A stretch of 9,873 nucleotides of DNA from Verrucomicrobia bacterium UBA3063 (GCA_002366885.1 DFCD01000160.1:13840-23712); one strand, 5' to 3'. Shown: positions 1-5,818, counted from the stretch's first letter. A program made the numbers and translations. The notes: generated by a model from the sequence alone, not told the origin.

Positions 1-316
1 CATGAAAAAAGGCCGTCCCGGCCACCTCCTCACCGTCCTCGCCCTTCCGGCCGACGCCGAGAAACTGGCCGCCGCCGTCCTGCGCGAGACCACCGCCTTC
101 GGCCTGCGCATGGAACGCGTCGAGCGCCGCACCCTCCGCCGCGAGGAGAAAACCGTCCCAACCCCCCACGGCCCTGTCCGGGTGAAACTCGGTTATCTCG
201 GGGACAAACTTGTCCAAATCCACCCCGAGGACGACGACTGCCGCCGCCTCGCCGCCTCCGCCGGCCTCTCCCCTTCCGTGATTGCCGCCGCCGCCCGCAG
301 CAACCTCAAGATCTAA
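1..316 (+). CDS. larC: LarC, C-terminal part (nickel-pincer cofactor biosynthesis), 5'-truncated by window edge
   Basis: The visible 104 residues match the C-terminal end of LarC (DUF111 family). This is the CTP-dependent enzyme that inserts nickel into the pyridinium-dithiocarboxylate mononucleotide to make the pincer cofactor of lactate racemase and related LarA enzymes. The recognisable pieces are the motif MKKGRPG at the very start, then a segment ending RETTAFGLRMERVERRTL, then TPHGPVRVKLGYLGDK. Full LarC proteins are about 400 residues, so three quarters of the gene lies to the left. The ATG at position 2 is therefore an internal methionine of the KKGRPG motif and not a start. In some lactobacilli larC is split into larC1 and larC2 by a frameshift; nothing here shows whether that applies. 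The gene ends at TAA 314-316, and no classical terminator follows. No other lar gene is visible. Confidence 0.85.
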   Translation, partial: MKKGRPGHLLTVLALPADAEKLAAAVLRETTAFGLRMERVERRTLRREEKTVPTPHGPVRVKLGYLGDKLVQIHPEDDDCRRLAASAGLSPSVIAAAARSNLKI

Positions 317-323
317 AACCCTC

Positions 324-347
324 GTAAACGTAAACCTAAACGTAAAC
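324..347. repeat. Hexamer tandem repeat, four units (GTAAAC-type)
   Basis: Four adjacent 6-bp units lie in the spacer after larC: GTAAAC, GTAAAC, CTAAAC, GTAAAC. The third unit has one changed base. The array ends 12 bp before the -35 box of the superoxide dismutase promoter. Two similar short arrays with other unit sequences occur at 2193-2216 and 5917-5944. No function can be read from the sequence. Confidence 0.8.
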
Positions 348-358
348 GAACCATAGGT

Positions 359-386
359 TTGACCCTGCTCGCACCAAGTTTATGAT
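359..386 (+). promoter_or_regulatory. Sigma-70-type promoter of the superoxide dismutase gene
   Basis: TTGACC (359-364) and TATGAT (381-386) are separated by 16 bp. Each box matches the sigma-70 consensus at five of six positions. Transcription would begin near 393, giving a short leader with a TGGAGA ribosome-binding site at 405-410, six bases before the ATG at 417. This is the best promoter and the best Shine-Dalgarno in the window. It probably also drives the overlapping downstream MEMO-family gene. Confidence 0.7.
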
Positions 387-416
387 TTGCGTCTAACCTC
401 AAAATGGAGAACTAAC

Positions 417-1031
417 ATGCCCCACACCTACCCCAATCAACAGGATGCCCTTCTCGCCAAGGTGAAGGGGAAAACCGGAAAAATTTCCGACAAGACCCAC
501 GAGGAGCACCTCAAGCTCTACACCGGCTACGTCAACAAGAGCAACGGCATCCTCGCCGAGATCGAAAAGCTCGGCGTGCCCGACCCCGCCAATCCCGCCG
601 TCGCCAACCAGATTTACTCCACCGTCCGTGCCCTCAAGGTGGACTTCACCTTCGCCGTCGGCGGCCTCAAGAACCACGAGCTCTATTTCTCCATTCTCGG
701 GGGCGACGGCAAACCCGCTGGCCGCATCGCCCAGCACATCGACCAGGATTTCGGCTCCTTCGACAACTATAAGAAGGACCTCAAAGCCACCGGCATCGCC
801 GCCCGCGGCTGGGCCTGGACCGGGTTCGATCACGGCACCAAGAAACTCTTCAACTACATCGGCGACGCCCAGAACACCTACCCCGTCTGGGGCGTGACCC
901 CCGTCCTCGGTCTCGACGTCTACGAGCACGCCTACTACGCCGACTTCTTCACCAACCGCGGCGCCTACATCGACGAGTTCCTCAACTTCGTGGACTGGAA
1001 AGCCGTCGAGGCTCTCCTGCCGAAGGCCTGA
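417..1031 (+). CDS. sod: Divergent Fe/Mn-family superoxide dismutase
   Basis: The 204-residue protein has the usual length of Fe/Mn superoxide dismutases, which convert superoxide to oxygen and hydrogen peroxide. Three expected metal ligands are clear: His87 in KNHELYF, and Asp167 and His171 in the C-terminal signature DVYEHAYY. Gln152 (DAQNTYP) sits where Mn-type enzymes keep their active-site glutamine, and Gly82-Gly83 precede the second His ligand as in Mn enzymes, so manganese is more likely than iron. The first ligand region is unusual. Instead of HHxKHHxxYV it reads HEEHLKLYTGYVN (residues 28-40), with His31 the probable ligand. There is no signal peptide, so the enzyme is probably cytoplasmic. 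ATG 417 is chosen because TGGAGA lies six bases upstream; an in-frame TTG at 387 lies within the predicted promoter region and lacks a binding site. The next gene overlaps its stop codon. Confidence 0.92.
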   Translation: MPHTYPNQQDALLAKVKGKTGKISDKTHEEHLKLYTGYVNKSNGILAEIEKLGVPDPANPAVANQIYSTVRALKVDFTFAVGGLKNHELYFSILGGDGKPAGRIAQHIDQDFGSFDNYKKDLKATGIAARGWAWTGFDHGTKKLFNYIGDAQNTYPVWGVTPVLGLDVYEHAYYADFFTNRGAYIDEFLNFVDWKAVEALLPKA

Positions 1032-1957
1032 CCTCCGCCCCCGCCCGCCTCACCGCCCGCTGCGCCGGCGCCTGCTACCCGGCGGACCCCGCCGCAGCGA
1101 AAAAGCACTTCGCGGCCGCCCTGCGAAAGGTCCGTCCCACCAAGGCCGGGATCGAGGGGATCCGCCGGCCGATCGTTCCCCACATTGATTTCCGGGTGAA
1201 CCTCGGTCTCTACGCGGAAACCTACGCCCTGTGGCGGGACGCCGGCTGGTTCCCCTCCCGCGTCATCATCCTCGGCGTCGGACACCGTTCCCACGACGAG
1301 TTCTCCTGCCTTCCCGCCGGCTACAAAACCCCGCTCGGAGAGGTGGAGGCGGACCAGGCCTTCCACGCCGGCCTCGCCTCCCGCTGTCCTTTCCCCTTGG
1401 TTCGCGACACCCGCGCCTTCCAAGGGGAACACTCGATTGAGTTCGTCGTCGTCTGGCTCCAGGCCCTGCGGGATCTCTTTTTTCCCAGCCGCTCCTTCAC
1501 CATTCTTCCCGTCCTCTGCGGCAGCCTGCAGGAGAACGTGGAAAGCGGTCGCCCGCCCACCAATGCGGATCCCGCGGCTGTTTTTGCCGACGCGCTCGCC
1601 AGCCTCCCCGGGGCCGACGATTCCGACACCGCCTGGGTCGCCAGCATCGACGGCTGCCATGTCGGACCCCGTTTCCGTCACCCCTTCGACGCCGACGAAA
1701 AGGTACGCCTGCTGGTTGCCTCCTGGGAAAAACACCTTTGGAGCCTTGCCTCCACGGACACCCTGCCGGACTTTTTCCAACACCTCTCTTCCAACTCGAA
1801 CGGTTTTTATTTCGATGGCGTCGGCGTCCTCCACGCCCTCCTTCATGGCAAAAAACTCAAGGCCGAGATCCGGCCCACCGTCCAGTGGCACGATCCGTCC
1901 GACCAGTCCCTCGTCTCCTTCAGCCGGGGCCATTTGAAGCCTCTGGACCCAAAGTAG
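1028..1957 (+). CDS. amrB: AmmeMemoRadiSam system protein B (MEMO1 family), probable CTG start
   Basis: The product belongs to the MEMO1/AmmeMemoRadiSam B family, which shares the fold of class III extradiol dioxygenases (LigB) and often occurs with an AMMECR1 protein and a radical SAM enzyme. Its reaction is not settled. From CTG 1028 it has 309 residues, the family's usual size. In order one sees RCAGACYPADP (about 11-21), PHIDF with His52, VILGVGHRSHDEF with His86, PLGEVEAD, QGEHSIEF, and ASIDGCHVGPRF with Cys210. His52, His86 and Cys210 correspond to the metal-binding His, His and Cys of human MEMO1. No ATG, GTG or TTG occurs in frame early enough to include the first two motifs; GTG 1196 would begin after PHIDF. 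CTG 1028 overlaps the superoxide dismutase TGA as CTGA and falls where homologues begin, though no well-spaced ribosome-binding site precedes it, so translational coupling is likely. The stop TAG lies in a GTAGGTAGG sequence that begins the REP-like element. Confidence 0.85.
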   Translation: MTSAPARLTARCAGACYPADPAAAKKHFAAALRKVRPTKAGIEGIRRPIVPHIDFRVNLGLYAETYALWRDAGWFPSRVIILGVGHRSHDEFSCLPAGYKTPLGEVEADQAFHAGLASRCPFPLVRDTRAFQGEHSIEFVVVWLQALRDLFFPSRSFTILPVLCGSLQENVESGRPPTNADPAAVFADALASLPGADDSDTAWVASIDGCHVGPRFRHPFDADEKVRLLVASWEKHLWSLASTDTLPDFFQHLSSNSNGFYFDGVGVLHALLHGKKLKAEIRPTVQWHDPSDQSLVSFSRGHLKPLDPK

Positions 1958-2087
1958 GTAGGCCCCTTTTGACAATTCCCCGCGTAAGCGGCAAAACAAT
2001 CCAACCGCGGAGCGGGAATCTCGGATGGGCGGGGGCAGGTTTTAGGGGGCCAAAAGGGGCAGCCACTTGGATCGCAAGTGGCCTACC
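1957..2087. repeat. REP-like palindromic element with GTAGG ends
   Basis: The left end GGTAGGCCCCTTTT (1957-1970) is matched in inverted orientation on the right. There AAAAGGGGC (2052-2060) and CTACC (2083-2087) pair with it, and a perfect hairpin sits between them: arms GCCACTTG (2062-2069) and CAAGTGGC (2075-2082) around GATCG. Inside lie two smaller hairpins, CCGC-GTAA-GCGG (1980-1991, a GNRA-type loop) and CCGC-GGA-GCGG (2005-2015), and ATTCCCCGC (1975-1983) can pair with GCGGGAAT (2012-2019). On the minus strand the right end reads GGTAG followed by the hairpin, the layout of REP units that carry a GTAG tetranucleotide and are handled by REP-associated tyrosine transposases. No such transposase is in the window. 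A non-autonomous MITE is the alternative. No target duplication is obvious. Confidence 0.55.
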
Positions 2088-2192
2088 GAATATCGGGCTC
2101 TTGCCTCAGTCTTTTCTGCCGCCTCTACTCAACCCCAAGCTTCCCTCCATGACTAACAACGAATTTCCTAAACCCCTACCCTGTAATCTTTC
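2088..2192. other. Intergenic remainder with no recognised gene
   Basis: The 269-bp spacer between the MEMO-family gene and the next gene holds the REP-like element on its left and a hexamer repeat on its right. Between them I see only a short palindrome, CCGA-ATA-TCGG (2086-2096), and pyrimidine-rich, lower-GC sequence. There is no convincing promoter, terminator or small reading frame. Confidence 0.5.
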
Positions 2193-2216
2193 CTAATCTT
2201 CATCTTCATCTTAATC
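2193..2216. repeat. Hexamer tandem repeat, four units (TTMATC-type)
   Basis: Four adjacent 6-bp units occur just before the membrane-protein gene: CTAATC, TTCATC, TTCATC, TTAATC. The array ends 10 bp before the ATG at 2227, where a ribosome-binding site would be expected, and the leader contains no Shine-Dalgarno sequence. The layout (four units, intergenic, near a gene start) resembles the arrays at 324-347 and 5917-5944. Confidence 0.75.
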
Positions 2217-2226
2217 TCTACTCCCC

Positions 2227-3033
2227 ATGACCGCCGTCACCTTCTTCGGCCCGAACGTCGCCAGCCTTCTCTCCTTCCCTGTGTTTCTCGGCGTGGCTCT
2301 TGCCCTCCTTCTCGCCATGGAGTTCGGCTACCGGATCGGGCGCTGGCACCAAAAGATCGGGCGCGGCTCCATCAAGGAGTTCGTCGGCATCATCGATGCC
2401 CCGATCCTCGCCCTGCTCGGCCTCCTCATTGGCTTTACCTTTTTTGGTGCTGCCGAACGCTTCGACAAACGCCGGGACCTGATCGTCGAGGAAACCAACC
2501 ACATTGGAACGGCCTATCTTCGGCTCGATCTGCTTCGGACCGAGGACCGGGATGCCCTCCGCGCTCTGTTTAAACAGTACCTCGACTCCCGCATCCGCAC
2601 CTACGCCGTGCTGGCCAACCTCCGGGAAGCCATGGCGGAATACGACCATACCCAGCAGCTTCAATCCGAGATCTGGACCCGCTCGGTCGAAGCGGCCCAA
2701 AAAACCGGCTCGGCTTATGCCTCCATCCAGTTGGTGCCCGCCCTCAACGCCATGATCGACATCACCACCACCCGCGTGGCCGTGACTCAATTCCACCCGC
2801 CAAGAATTGTCTTTATCATGCTCGCCATCCTTTCCCTCATTGCGGCCATGCTGGCCGGTTACCAGATGTCCACCGCCGCCCGGCGGAGCTGGTTCCACGT
2901 GGCCTTGTTTGTCCTTACCTTTACCCTCGCGGTCTACGTCATCCTCGATCTGGAATATCCCCGCCTCGGCATGATCCGCGTTGACGCCGCCGACGCTCTG
3001 CTCAAGGATCTGCGCTCCTCCTGGGGCCCCTGA
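2227..3033 (+). CDS. DUF4239 / bestrophin-like membrane protein
   Basis: This 268-residue protein resembles the DUF4239 (bestrophin-like domain) family, whose biochemical role is unknown; the link to bestrophin anion channels is distant. Four hydrophobic segments can be seen, at about 14-34, 57-75, 194-213 and 222-241. They form two pairs around a soluble segment of about 115 residues. The family hallmark follows the second segment: AERFDKRRDLIVEETNHIGT, then AYLRLDLL, then an ALFKQYLDSRI stretch. It is probably an inner-membrane protein. The ATG at 2227 is the first in-frame start and no Shine-Dalgarno sequence is visible. It lies 119 bp upstream of tolQ on the same strand, so co-transcription is possible but not shown. 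Confidence 0.8.
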   Translation: MTAVTFFGPNVASLLSFPVFLGVALALLLAMEFGYRIGRWHQKIGRGSIKEFVGIIDAPILALLGLLIGFTFFGAAERFDKRRDLIVEETNHIGTAYLRLDLLRTEDRDALRALFKQYLDSRIRTYAVLANLREAMAEYDHTQQLQSEIWTRSVEAAQKTGSAYASIQLVPALNAMIDITTTRVAVTQFHPPRIVFIMLAILSLIAAMLAGYQMSTAARRSWFHVALFVLTFTLAVYVILDLEYPRLGMIRVDAADALLKDLRSSWGP

Positions 3034-3147
3034 GGATACTGCGAAATTTTTCCCGGGTTTCCTTGGGCTGCTTTTCCATTCTTTTTCACAAGCGGAACCG
3101 GGGCTGCGGCTCGGAGGATTGAGATCCCTACCCACCCGCGTATCCTC
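3032..3147. repeat. Inverted repeat bracketing the tolQ leader
   Basis: GAGGATAC (3032-3039), which includes the last two bases of the preceding stop codon, is complementary to GTATCCTC (3140-3147), which ends 5 bp before the tolQ start. Allowing a one-base bulge the pairing extends inward by GCG. The arms lie about 100 bp apart. Pairing in the RNA would place the region just before tolQ in a stem, but an 8-bp match at this distance could be chance. Confidence 0.35.
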
Positions 3148-3152
3148 CAATC

Positions 3153-3872
3153 ATGCTGGCATCCGGTGGAATTCTTTTTGCCTTTGAACATTCCGAGATC
3201 GCCGGAAAAGCGGTTCTTTTTACCCTTCTTCTTGGCTCCATCTTCAGCTGGTCGATCATCATCGCCAAGGCCGGCCAACTCCGCGCCGCCCGCAAGGCGA
3301 CACAGGGCTTTCTCCGCGCCTTTCGCTCCTCCGCTGATCCTCTCGAGGCCTATTGGGCGGCCCGCCCGGTCGGCGAATCCCCCCAAGCCGCGATTTACCA
3401 GGCCGGGGCGAAAGAGCTCTGTTTCCACCTCACCGGGTCGTCGACCATTGACTCAACCCTATCCTCCCGGATCGCCTCTGCCCGGCCCATCGGCGAAACC
3501 TCGATGAACTCCGTCCGCTCGGCCATGGAAAGGGCCGTCGGCGAGGAGTCGCTCCGACTGGAGTCCAACCTCATCATTCTGGCCACCGCCGTCAGCGGCG
3601 CGCCCTTCCTGGGCCTGCTCGGGACGGTCTGGGGCGTGATGGATGCGTTCAGCGGCATCGCCCAGGCCGGCCAGGCCAGCCTGGCCGCCATGGCCCCGGG
3701 TGTCTCCGGAGCCCTCATCACCACCGTGGTGGGCCTGCTTGTCGCGATCCCCGCGATGTTCGGTTACAATTTTCTGACCACCTCAACGCGCAGCTTCATC
3801 GTGGAAATGGAAAACTTTGCGGCCGAATGTGCGGCCGTATTTGAGCACCGCTTCACCTCGCCACGATCATGA
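3153..3872 (+). CDS. tolQ: TolQ, proton-channel subunit of the Tol-Pal system
   Basis: The 239-residue protein belongs to the MotA/TolQ/ExbB family. In the inner membrane TolQ pentamers surround TolR and use the proton gradient to move TolA, which maintains the outer membrane and helps it constrict at division. Three membrane segments are visible at about 18-38, 138-160 and 182-206. The second contains the hallmark GAPFLGLLGTVWGVMDAF and the third the segment SGALITTVVGLLVAIPAMFGYN. A cytoplasmic loop of about 100 residues lies between segments one and two, as expected. ExbB is the other possibility, but tolR, tolA, tolB and pal alongside favour TolQ. ATG 3153 is the first in-frame start, without a visible Shine-Dalgarno. 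The stop overlaps the tolR start as ATGA. Confidence 0.92.
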   Translation: MLASGGILFAFEHSEIAGKAVLFTLLLGSIFSWSIIIAKAGQLRAARKATQGFLRAFRSSADPLEAYWAARPVGESPQAAIYQAGAKELCFHLTGSSTIDSTLSSRIASARPIGETSMNSVRSAMERAVGEESLRLESNLIILATAVSGAPFLGLLGTVWGVMDAFSGIAQAGQASLAAMAPGVSGALITTVVGLLVAIPAMFGYNFLTTSTRSFIVEMENFAAECAAVFEHRFTSPRS

Positions 3873-4291
3873 GGCGCTCCTCCCGCAGTCAACACGGCAC
3901 CGTCCTGGCGGAACTCAATATCACGCCTTTGCTCGATCTCGTCTTCGTCCTCCTGATCATCTTCATGATCACCACGCCCTTGCTGGAACAGCAGCTGCCG
4001 GTCGACCTGCCCAAATCCTCGCAGTCCGCCTCCTCCAATCTGCCGGATCCCAAATCCATCGTCCCCCTCACCATCCACAAGGACGGAACCGTGTTGATCG
4101 GACAGGACTCGGTGGGGATCCAACAGCTGCCCGGCGCGCTGGCCCGCCGCAAAAATGCCGATCCGGAGCTGGTCGTTTCACTCCGGGCGGACTCCGCCGT
4201 GCCCTACGAGACCATTTTCCGCGCCTTGGAGGCCGTCCGCTCCGCCGGCGCCCGCCTCGATCTCGCCAATCTGCCGGACCGCCCCCGGTGA
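3869..4291 (+). CDS. tolR: TolR, ExbD/TolR-family motor subunit
   Basis: This 140-residue protein has the ExbD/TolR layout: a short cytoplasmic N-terminus, one membrane helix (about 18-37) and a periplasmic domain. The helix contains the motif ELNITPLLDLVFVLLIIFM, with Asp23 in the position of the essential protonatable aspartate. TolR sits in the TolQ pore and couples proton flow to movement of TolA, and its periplasmic domain can contact peptidoglycan. The periplasmic part includes the usual KDGTVLIGQD strand region (71-80). The gene overlaps tolQ by 4 nt (ATGA) and tolA by 4 nt (GTGA), so the three are almost certainly translated from one message. Confidence 0.93.
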   Translation: MRRSSRSQHGTVLAELNITPLLDLVFVLLIIFMITTPLLEQQLPVDLPKSSQSASSNLPDPKSIVPLTIHKDGTVLIGQDSVGIQQLPGALARRKNADPELVVSLRADSAVPYETIFRALEAVRSAGARLDLANLPDRPR

Positions 4292-5160
4292 GCCGGCCGG
4301 CGCGCCCCCTCCGGCGCACCGTGCTGATCGTCGCCGGCATCCACATCGGGCTGATCCTGATGCTGGGGCTTCCCCTTTCCACCTGCCACCAACCGCCAAA
4401 AATTCAGCCGGTGGAGATGGTTGATCTGGGCTCTCTTCGTCCCGGCCCCGGCTCCCCCGCCCCACCCATCGCCACACCTCCGGCCAGCCCCAGCCAGAAA
4501 CAGGAATCCCCGATCCAGAATCCTCCTCCTCAGGCGGAGCCCCTGACCTCCGAAGTTCCTCCCGAGCCTGCGAGGGAGGAACCGAAAGAAGTCCCACCCA
4601 CGACAACCCCTCAAACCAAGCCGGAGCCAAAACCCGAACCCACGCCCCTGCCGAAACCCGACCCCCAGCCCCCGGTTCCGAAAAAACATGAAGTGAAGGT
4701 CAGCAGCGTAAAAAAGAAGGTCGCCGCCGTTTCCGGCGAATCGAAGCCGGCCCCCAAGGCTCCTGCCGGCCCCAGCGCGGCCACCATCAAATCTCGTCTC
4801 TCCGCAGCGGTTCCCGGCGAGGCCCCGGGATCCGGAGGCGACGGAGCGGGGATGGAGGGGCGCCCGGACGGCATCGCCGACGACTTTTCCTGGTACCGCG
4901 CCCTCATCAAACAGACCGTGCAGGCCAAATGGAAAAAGCCCCCGATTCCTTCCGGCGAAAAAATCATCACCGAAGCGGCCATCCGCATCGCCCCCGACGG
5001 CACCGTCACCTTCCTCAATCTTTCCCAACCCTCGGGCGATGCCGCCATGGATGCCTCGGTTGAGGCCGCCGTCCGGTCTGCCGCCAAGATCCCCCGGCCC
5101 TTGCCGCCCGGGCTTGGTTCCCCCGACTACACCGTCATCATTCAGTTCAAACTCGAGTAG
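4288..5160 (+). CDS. tolA: TolA/TonB-type energy-transducing protein
   Basis: The 290-residue protein has one membrane helix near the N-terminus (about 11-31), a long proline-rich stretch (about 35-160, with alternating PKPEPKPEP-type sequence) and a C-terminal TonB/TolA-like domain (about 200-290) ending in VIIQFKLE. Its position between tolR and tolB makes it the TolA of this system, linking the TolQ-TolR motor to Pal and TolB across the periplasm. The middle region resembles TonB more than the alanine- and lysine-rich helix of enterobacterial TolA. GTG 4288 is chosen because it overlaps the tolR stop as GTGA and puts the membrane helix at the right place; longer extensions of this frame only re-read tolR. 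The last 17 codons occur again at 5861-5913. The stop is 12 bp from the converging vapC stop. Confidence 0.88.
   Translation: MSRPARPLRRTVLIVAGIHIGLILMLGLPLSTCHQPPKIQPVEMVDLGSLRPGPGSPAPPIATPPASPSQKQESPIQNPPPQAEPLTSEVPPEPAREEPKEVPPTTTPQTKPEPKPEPTPLPKPDPQPPVPKKHEVKVSSVKKKVAAVSGESKPAPKAPAGPSAATIKSRLSAAVPGEAPGSGGDGAGMEGRPDGIADDFSWYRALIKQTVQAKWKKPPIPSGEKIITEAAIRIAPDGTVTFLNLSQPSGDAAMDASVEAAVRSAAKIPRPLPPGLGSPDYTVIIQFKLE
5108..5159 (+). repeat. Direct repeat copy 1: 3' end of intact tolA
   Basis: These 52 bases match 5861-5912 (offset 753 bp) at 48 positions. The last 30, from 5130 to 5159, are identical. The differences are at 5112, 5115 and 5118, all synonymous third codon positions, and at 5129, where Tyr codes here and Ser in the other copy. 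The match stops inside the stop codon (TAG here, TAA there), and the sequences beyond it are unrelated. This copy forms the working end of tolA. Confidence 0.9.
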
Positions 5161-5172
5161 CCATTCTCGGAT

Positions 5173-5580
5173 TCAGACGGCTCGCACAATCAGTCCGGCC
5201 CTTCGCGCCGCCGCCAACTGCGCCCGGTCACCCGAAACAAACATTTCGGGTTTCCACTCCACCGCACAGGCAACCTGCAACGCATCCATCGTCCGCACCG
5301 CCCCCGCTTCCAAAATCGCCACGGAGGACGCCACCACGCCGGGGGTGAGTTGCACAACGTCGGCATCCCGAACGTCCTCAAACAGCCGTCGCTTGGCCTG
5401 CCCGTACTGCACCGAGGTCAATACCTGCTCCCGCCGCCGTCGGTTCAGGGCCGAAACTACCTCCGGCACGCAAAGGACGCTGATCCCCAGCTCCTCTGTT
5501 CTTGAGCAAATTTCCTCCACCCGCCCGCTTCCCGACTCCTCCAGGAAGCGCTTGGCGAAGGAGTCAAAAAAGGTCCTCAT
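5173..5580 (-). CDS. vapC: PIN-domain toxin, VapC type
   Basis: The 135-residue protein is a PIN-domain ribonuclease of the VapC type, normally a toxin that cuts RNA (often tRNA) when its antitoxin is degraded. The four acidic residues expected for metal binding are visible: Asp6 (FFDS), Glu40 (VPEVVSAL), Asp99 (MDALQVA) and Asp118 (SGDRAQLAAARRAGL). ATG at 5580 is chosen because it puts the first strand and Asp6 at the N-terminus as in the family; upstream extension would re-read the antitoxin gene. The start overlaps the antitoxin by 17 bp, typical of such pairs. Relatives usually read DSSAxxKRY after the first Asp, while here it is DSFAKRF, about two residues shorter. The gene points against the tol genes and ends 12 bp from the tolA stop. 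Confidence 0.88.
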   Translation of the reverse strand: MRTFFDSFAKRFLEESGSGRVEEICSRTEELGISVLCVPEVVSALNRRRREQVLTSVQYGQAKRRLFEDVRDADVVQLTPGVVASSVAILEAGAVRTMDALQVACAVEWKPEMFVSGDRAQLAAARRAGLIVRAV

Positions 5581-5794
5581 CCTCCCGCTCCTGCAGAATG
5601 GCACGGGACAGCGCCGCACCTTTGGCCACCAACCGCAAGGCAGGCTTTTTCCAGGAGGGAGTGGAAGCCGCGACCGGGGAAATTTCCGCAATGGGACGAC
5701 CATGACGCAAGACCACCAGCGTCTCGCCGCGCTGAACCCGGCCAAACATGCTTGCGGCCTCGCTCCGTAGTTGGGTAAGGGAAACCGTGCTCAT
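5564..5794 (-). CDS. vapB: Antitoxin of the Phd/YefM (VapB) type
   Basis: The 76-residue product begins STVSLTQLRSEAASMFGRV and continues RGETLVVLRHGRPIAEISP, the pattern of Phd/YefM-type antitoxins. In these an N-terminal DNA-binding fold is followed by an unstructured C-terminus that wraps the toxin; here the tail is acidic and ends EREDEDLF. It would neutralise the PIN toxin and, with it, repress their shared promoter. ATG 5794 fits the family's N-terminus best; ATGs at 5800 and 5809 are also in frame and would add two or five residues. No strong ribosome-binding site decides between them. It is first in the pair, and a palindrome lies just upstream. Confidence 0.85.
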   Translation of the reverse strand: MSTVSLTQLRSEAASMFGRVQRGETLVVLRHGRPIAEISPVAASTPSWKKPALRLVAKGAALSRAILQEREDEDLF

Positions 5795-5802
5795 CAACAT
5801 TC

Positions 5803-5818
5803 TGTACATAAAAGTACA
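5803..5818. promoter_or_regulatory. Palindrome, probable operator for autorepression
   Basis: TGTACATAAAAGTACA has 5-bp arms (TGTAC and GTACA) around six bases. GTACAT also occurs twice as a direct repeat exactly 10 bp apart (5804 and 5814), one helical turn. The site overlaps the proposed -10 box, where antitoxin or antitoxin-toxin complexes of this class normally bind. It also covers the in-frame ATG at 5809. The binding role is inferred from position and symmetry. Confidence 0.5.

Noticed and set aside
399..929. Long minus-strand open frame opposite the superoxide dismutase gene
   Set aside because: Low-complexity Gly/Val/Glu-rich translation with no family features; it mirrors codon bias of the real gene in GC-rich DNA.
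1969..1997. Perfect -35 box TTGACA upstream of the DUF4239 gene
   Set aside because: No acceptable -10 hexamer lies 16-18 bp downstream, and the box is part of the left end of the REP-like element.
965..1999. 344-codon minus-strand open frame opposite the MEMO-family gene
   Set aside because: The plus strand shows clear MEMO1-family motifs, and the minus-strand translation is Gly/Glu/Val-rich without recognisable domains.
2062..2082. Hairpin after the MEMO-family gene as a Rho-independent terminator
   Set aside because: The stem is strong but is not followed by a T run; its GTAGG flank and inverted partner fit a REP-like unit better.
2218..3150. 310-codon minus-strand open frame opposite the DUF4239 gene
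   Set aside because: It mirrors a convincing four-helix membrane protein; the translation is Gly/Asp-rich and has no motif.
3817..4287. N-terminal extension of tolA back through tolR
   Set aside because: This part is tolR read in another frame. The GTG at 4288 overlaps the tolR stop and gives the correct membrane-anchor position.
4204..5028. Minus-strand open frame rich in Gly, Arg and Phe opposite tolA
   Set aside because: The complement of the proline-rich tolA region produces this composition; no independent evidence.
5581..5745. 55-residue N-terminal extension of the PIN toxin
   Set aside because: It re-reads the antitoxin gene in another frame; PIN domains begin within a few residues of the first Asp.
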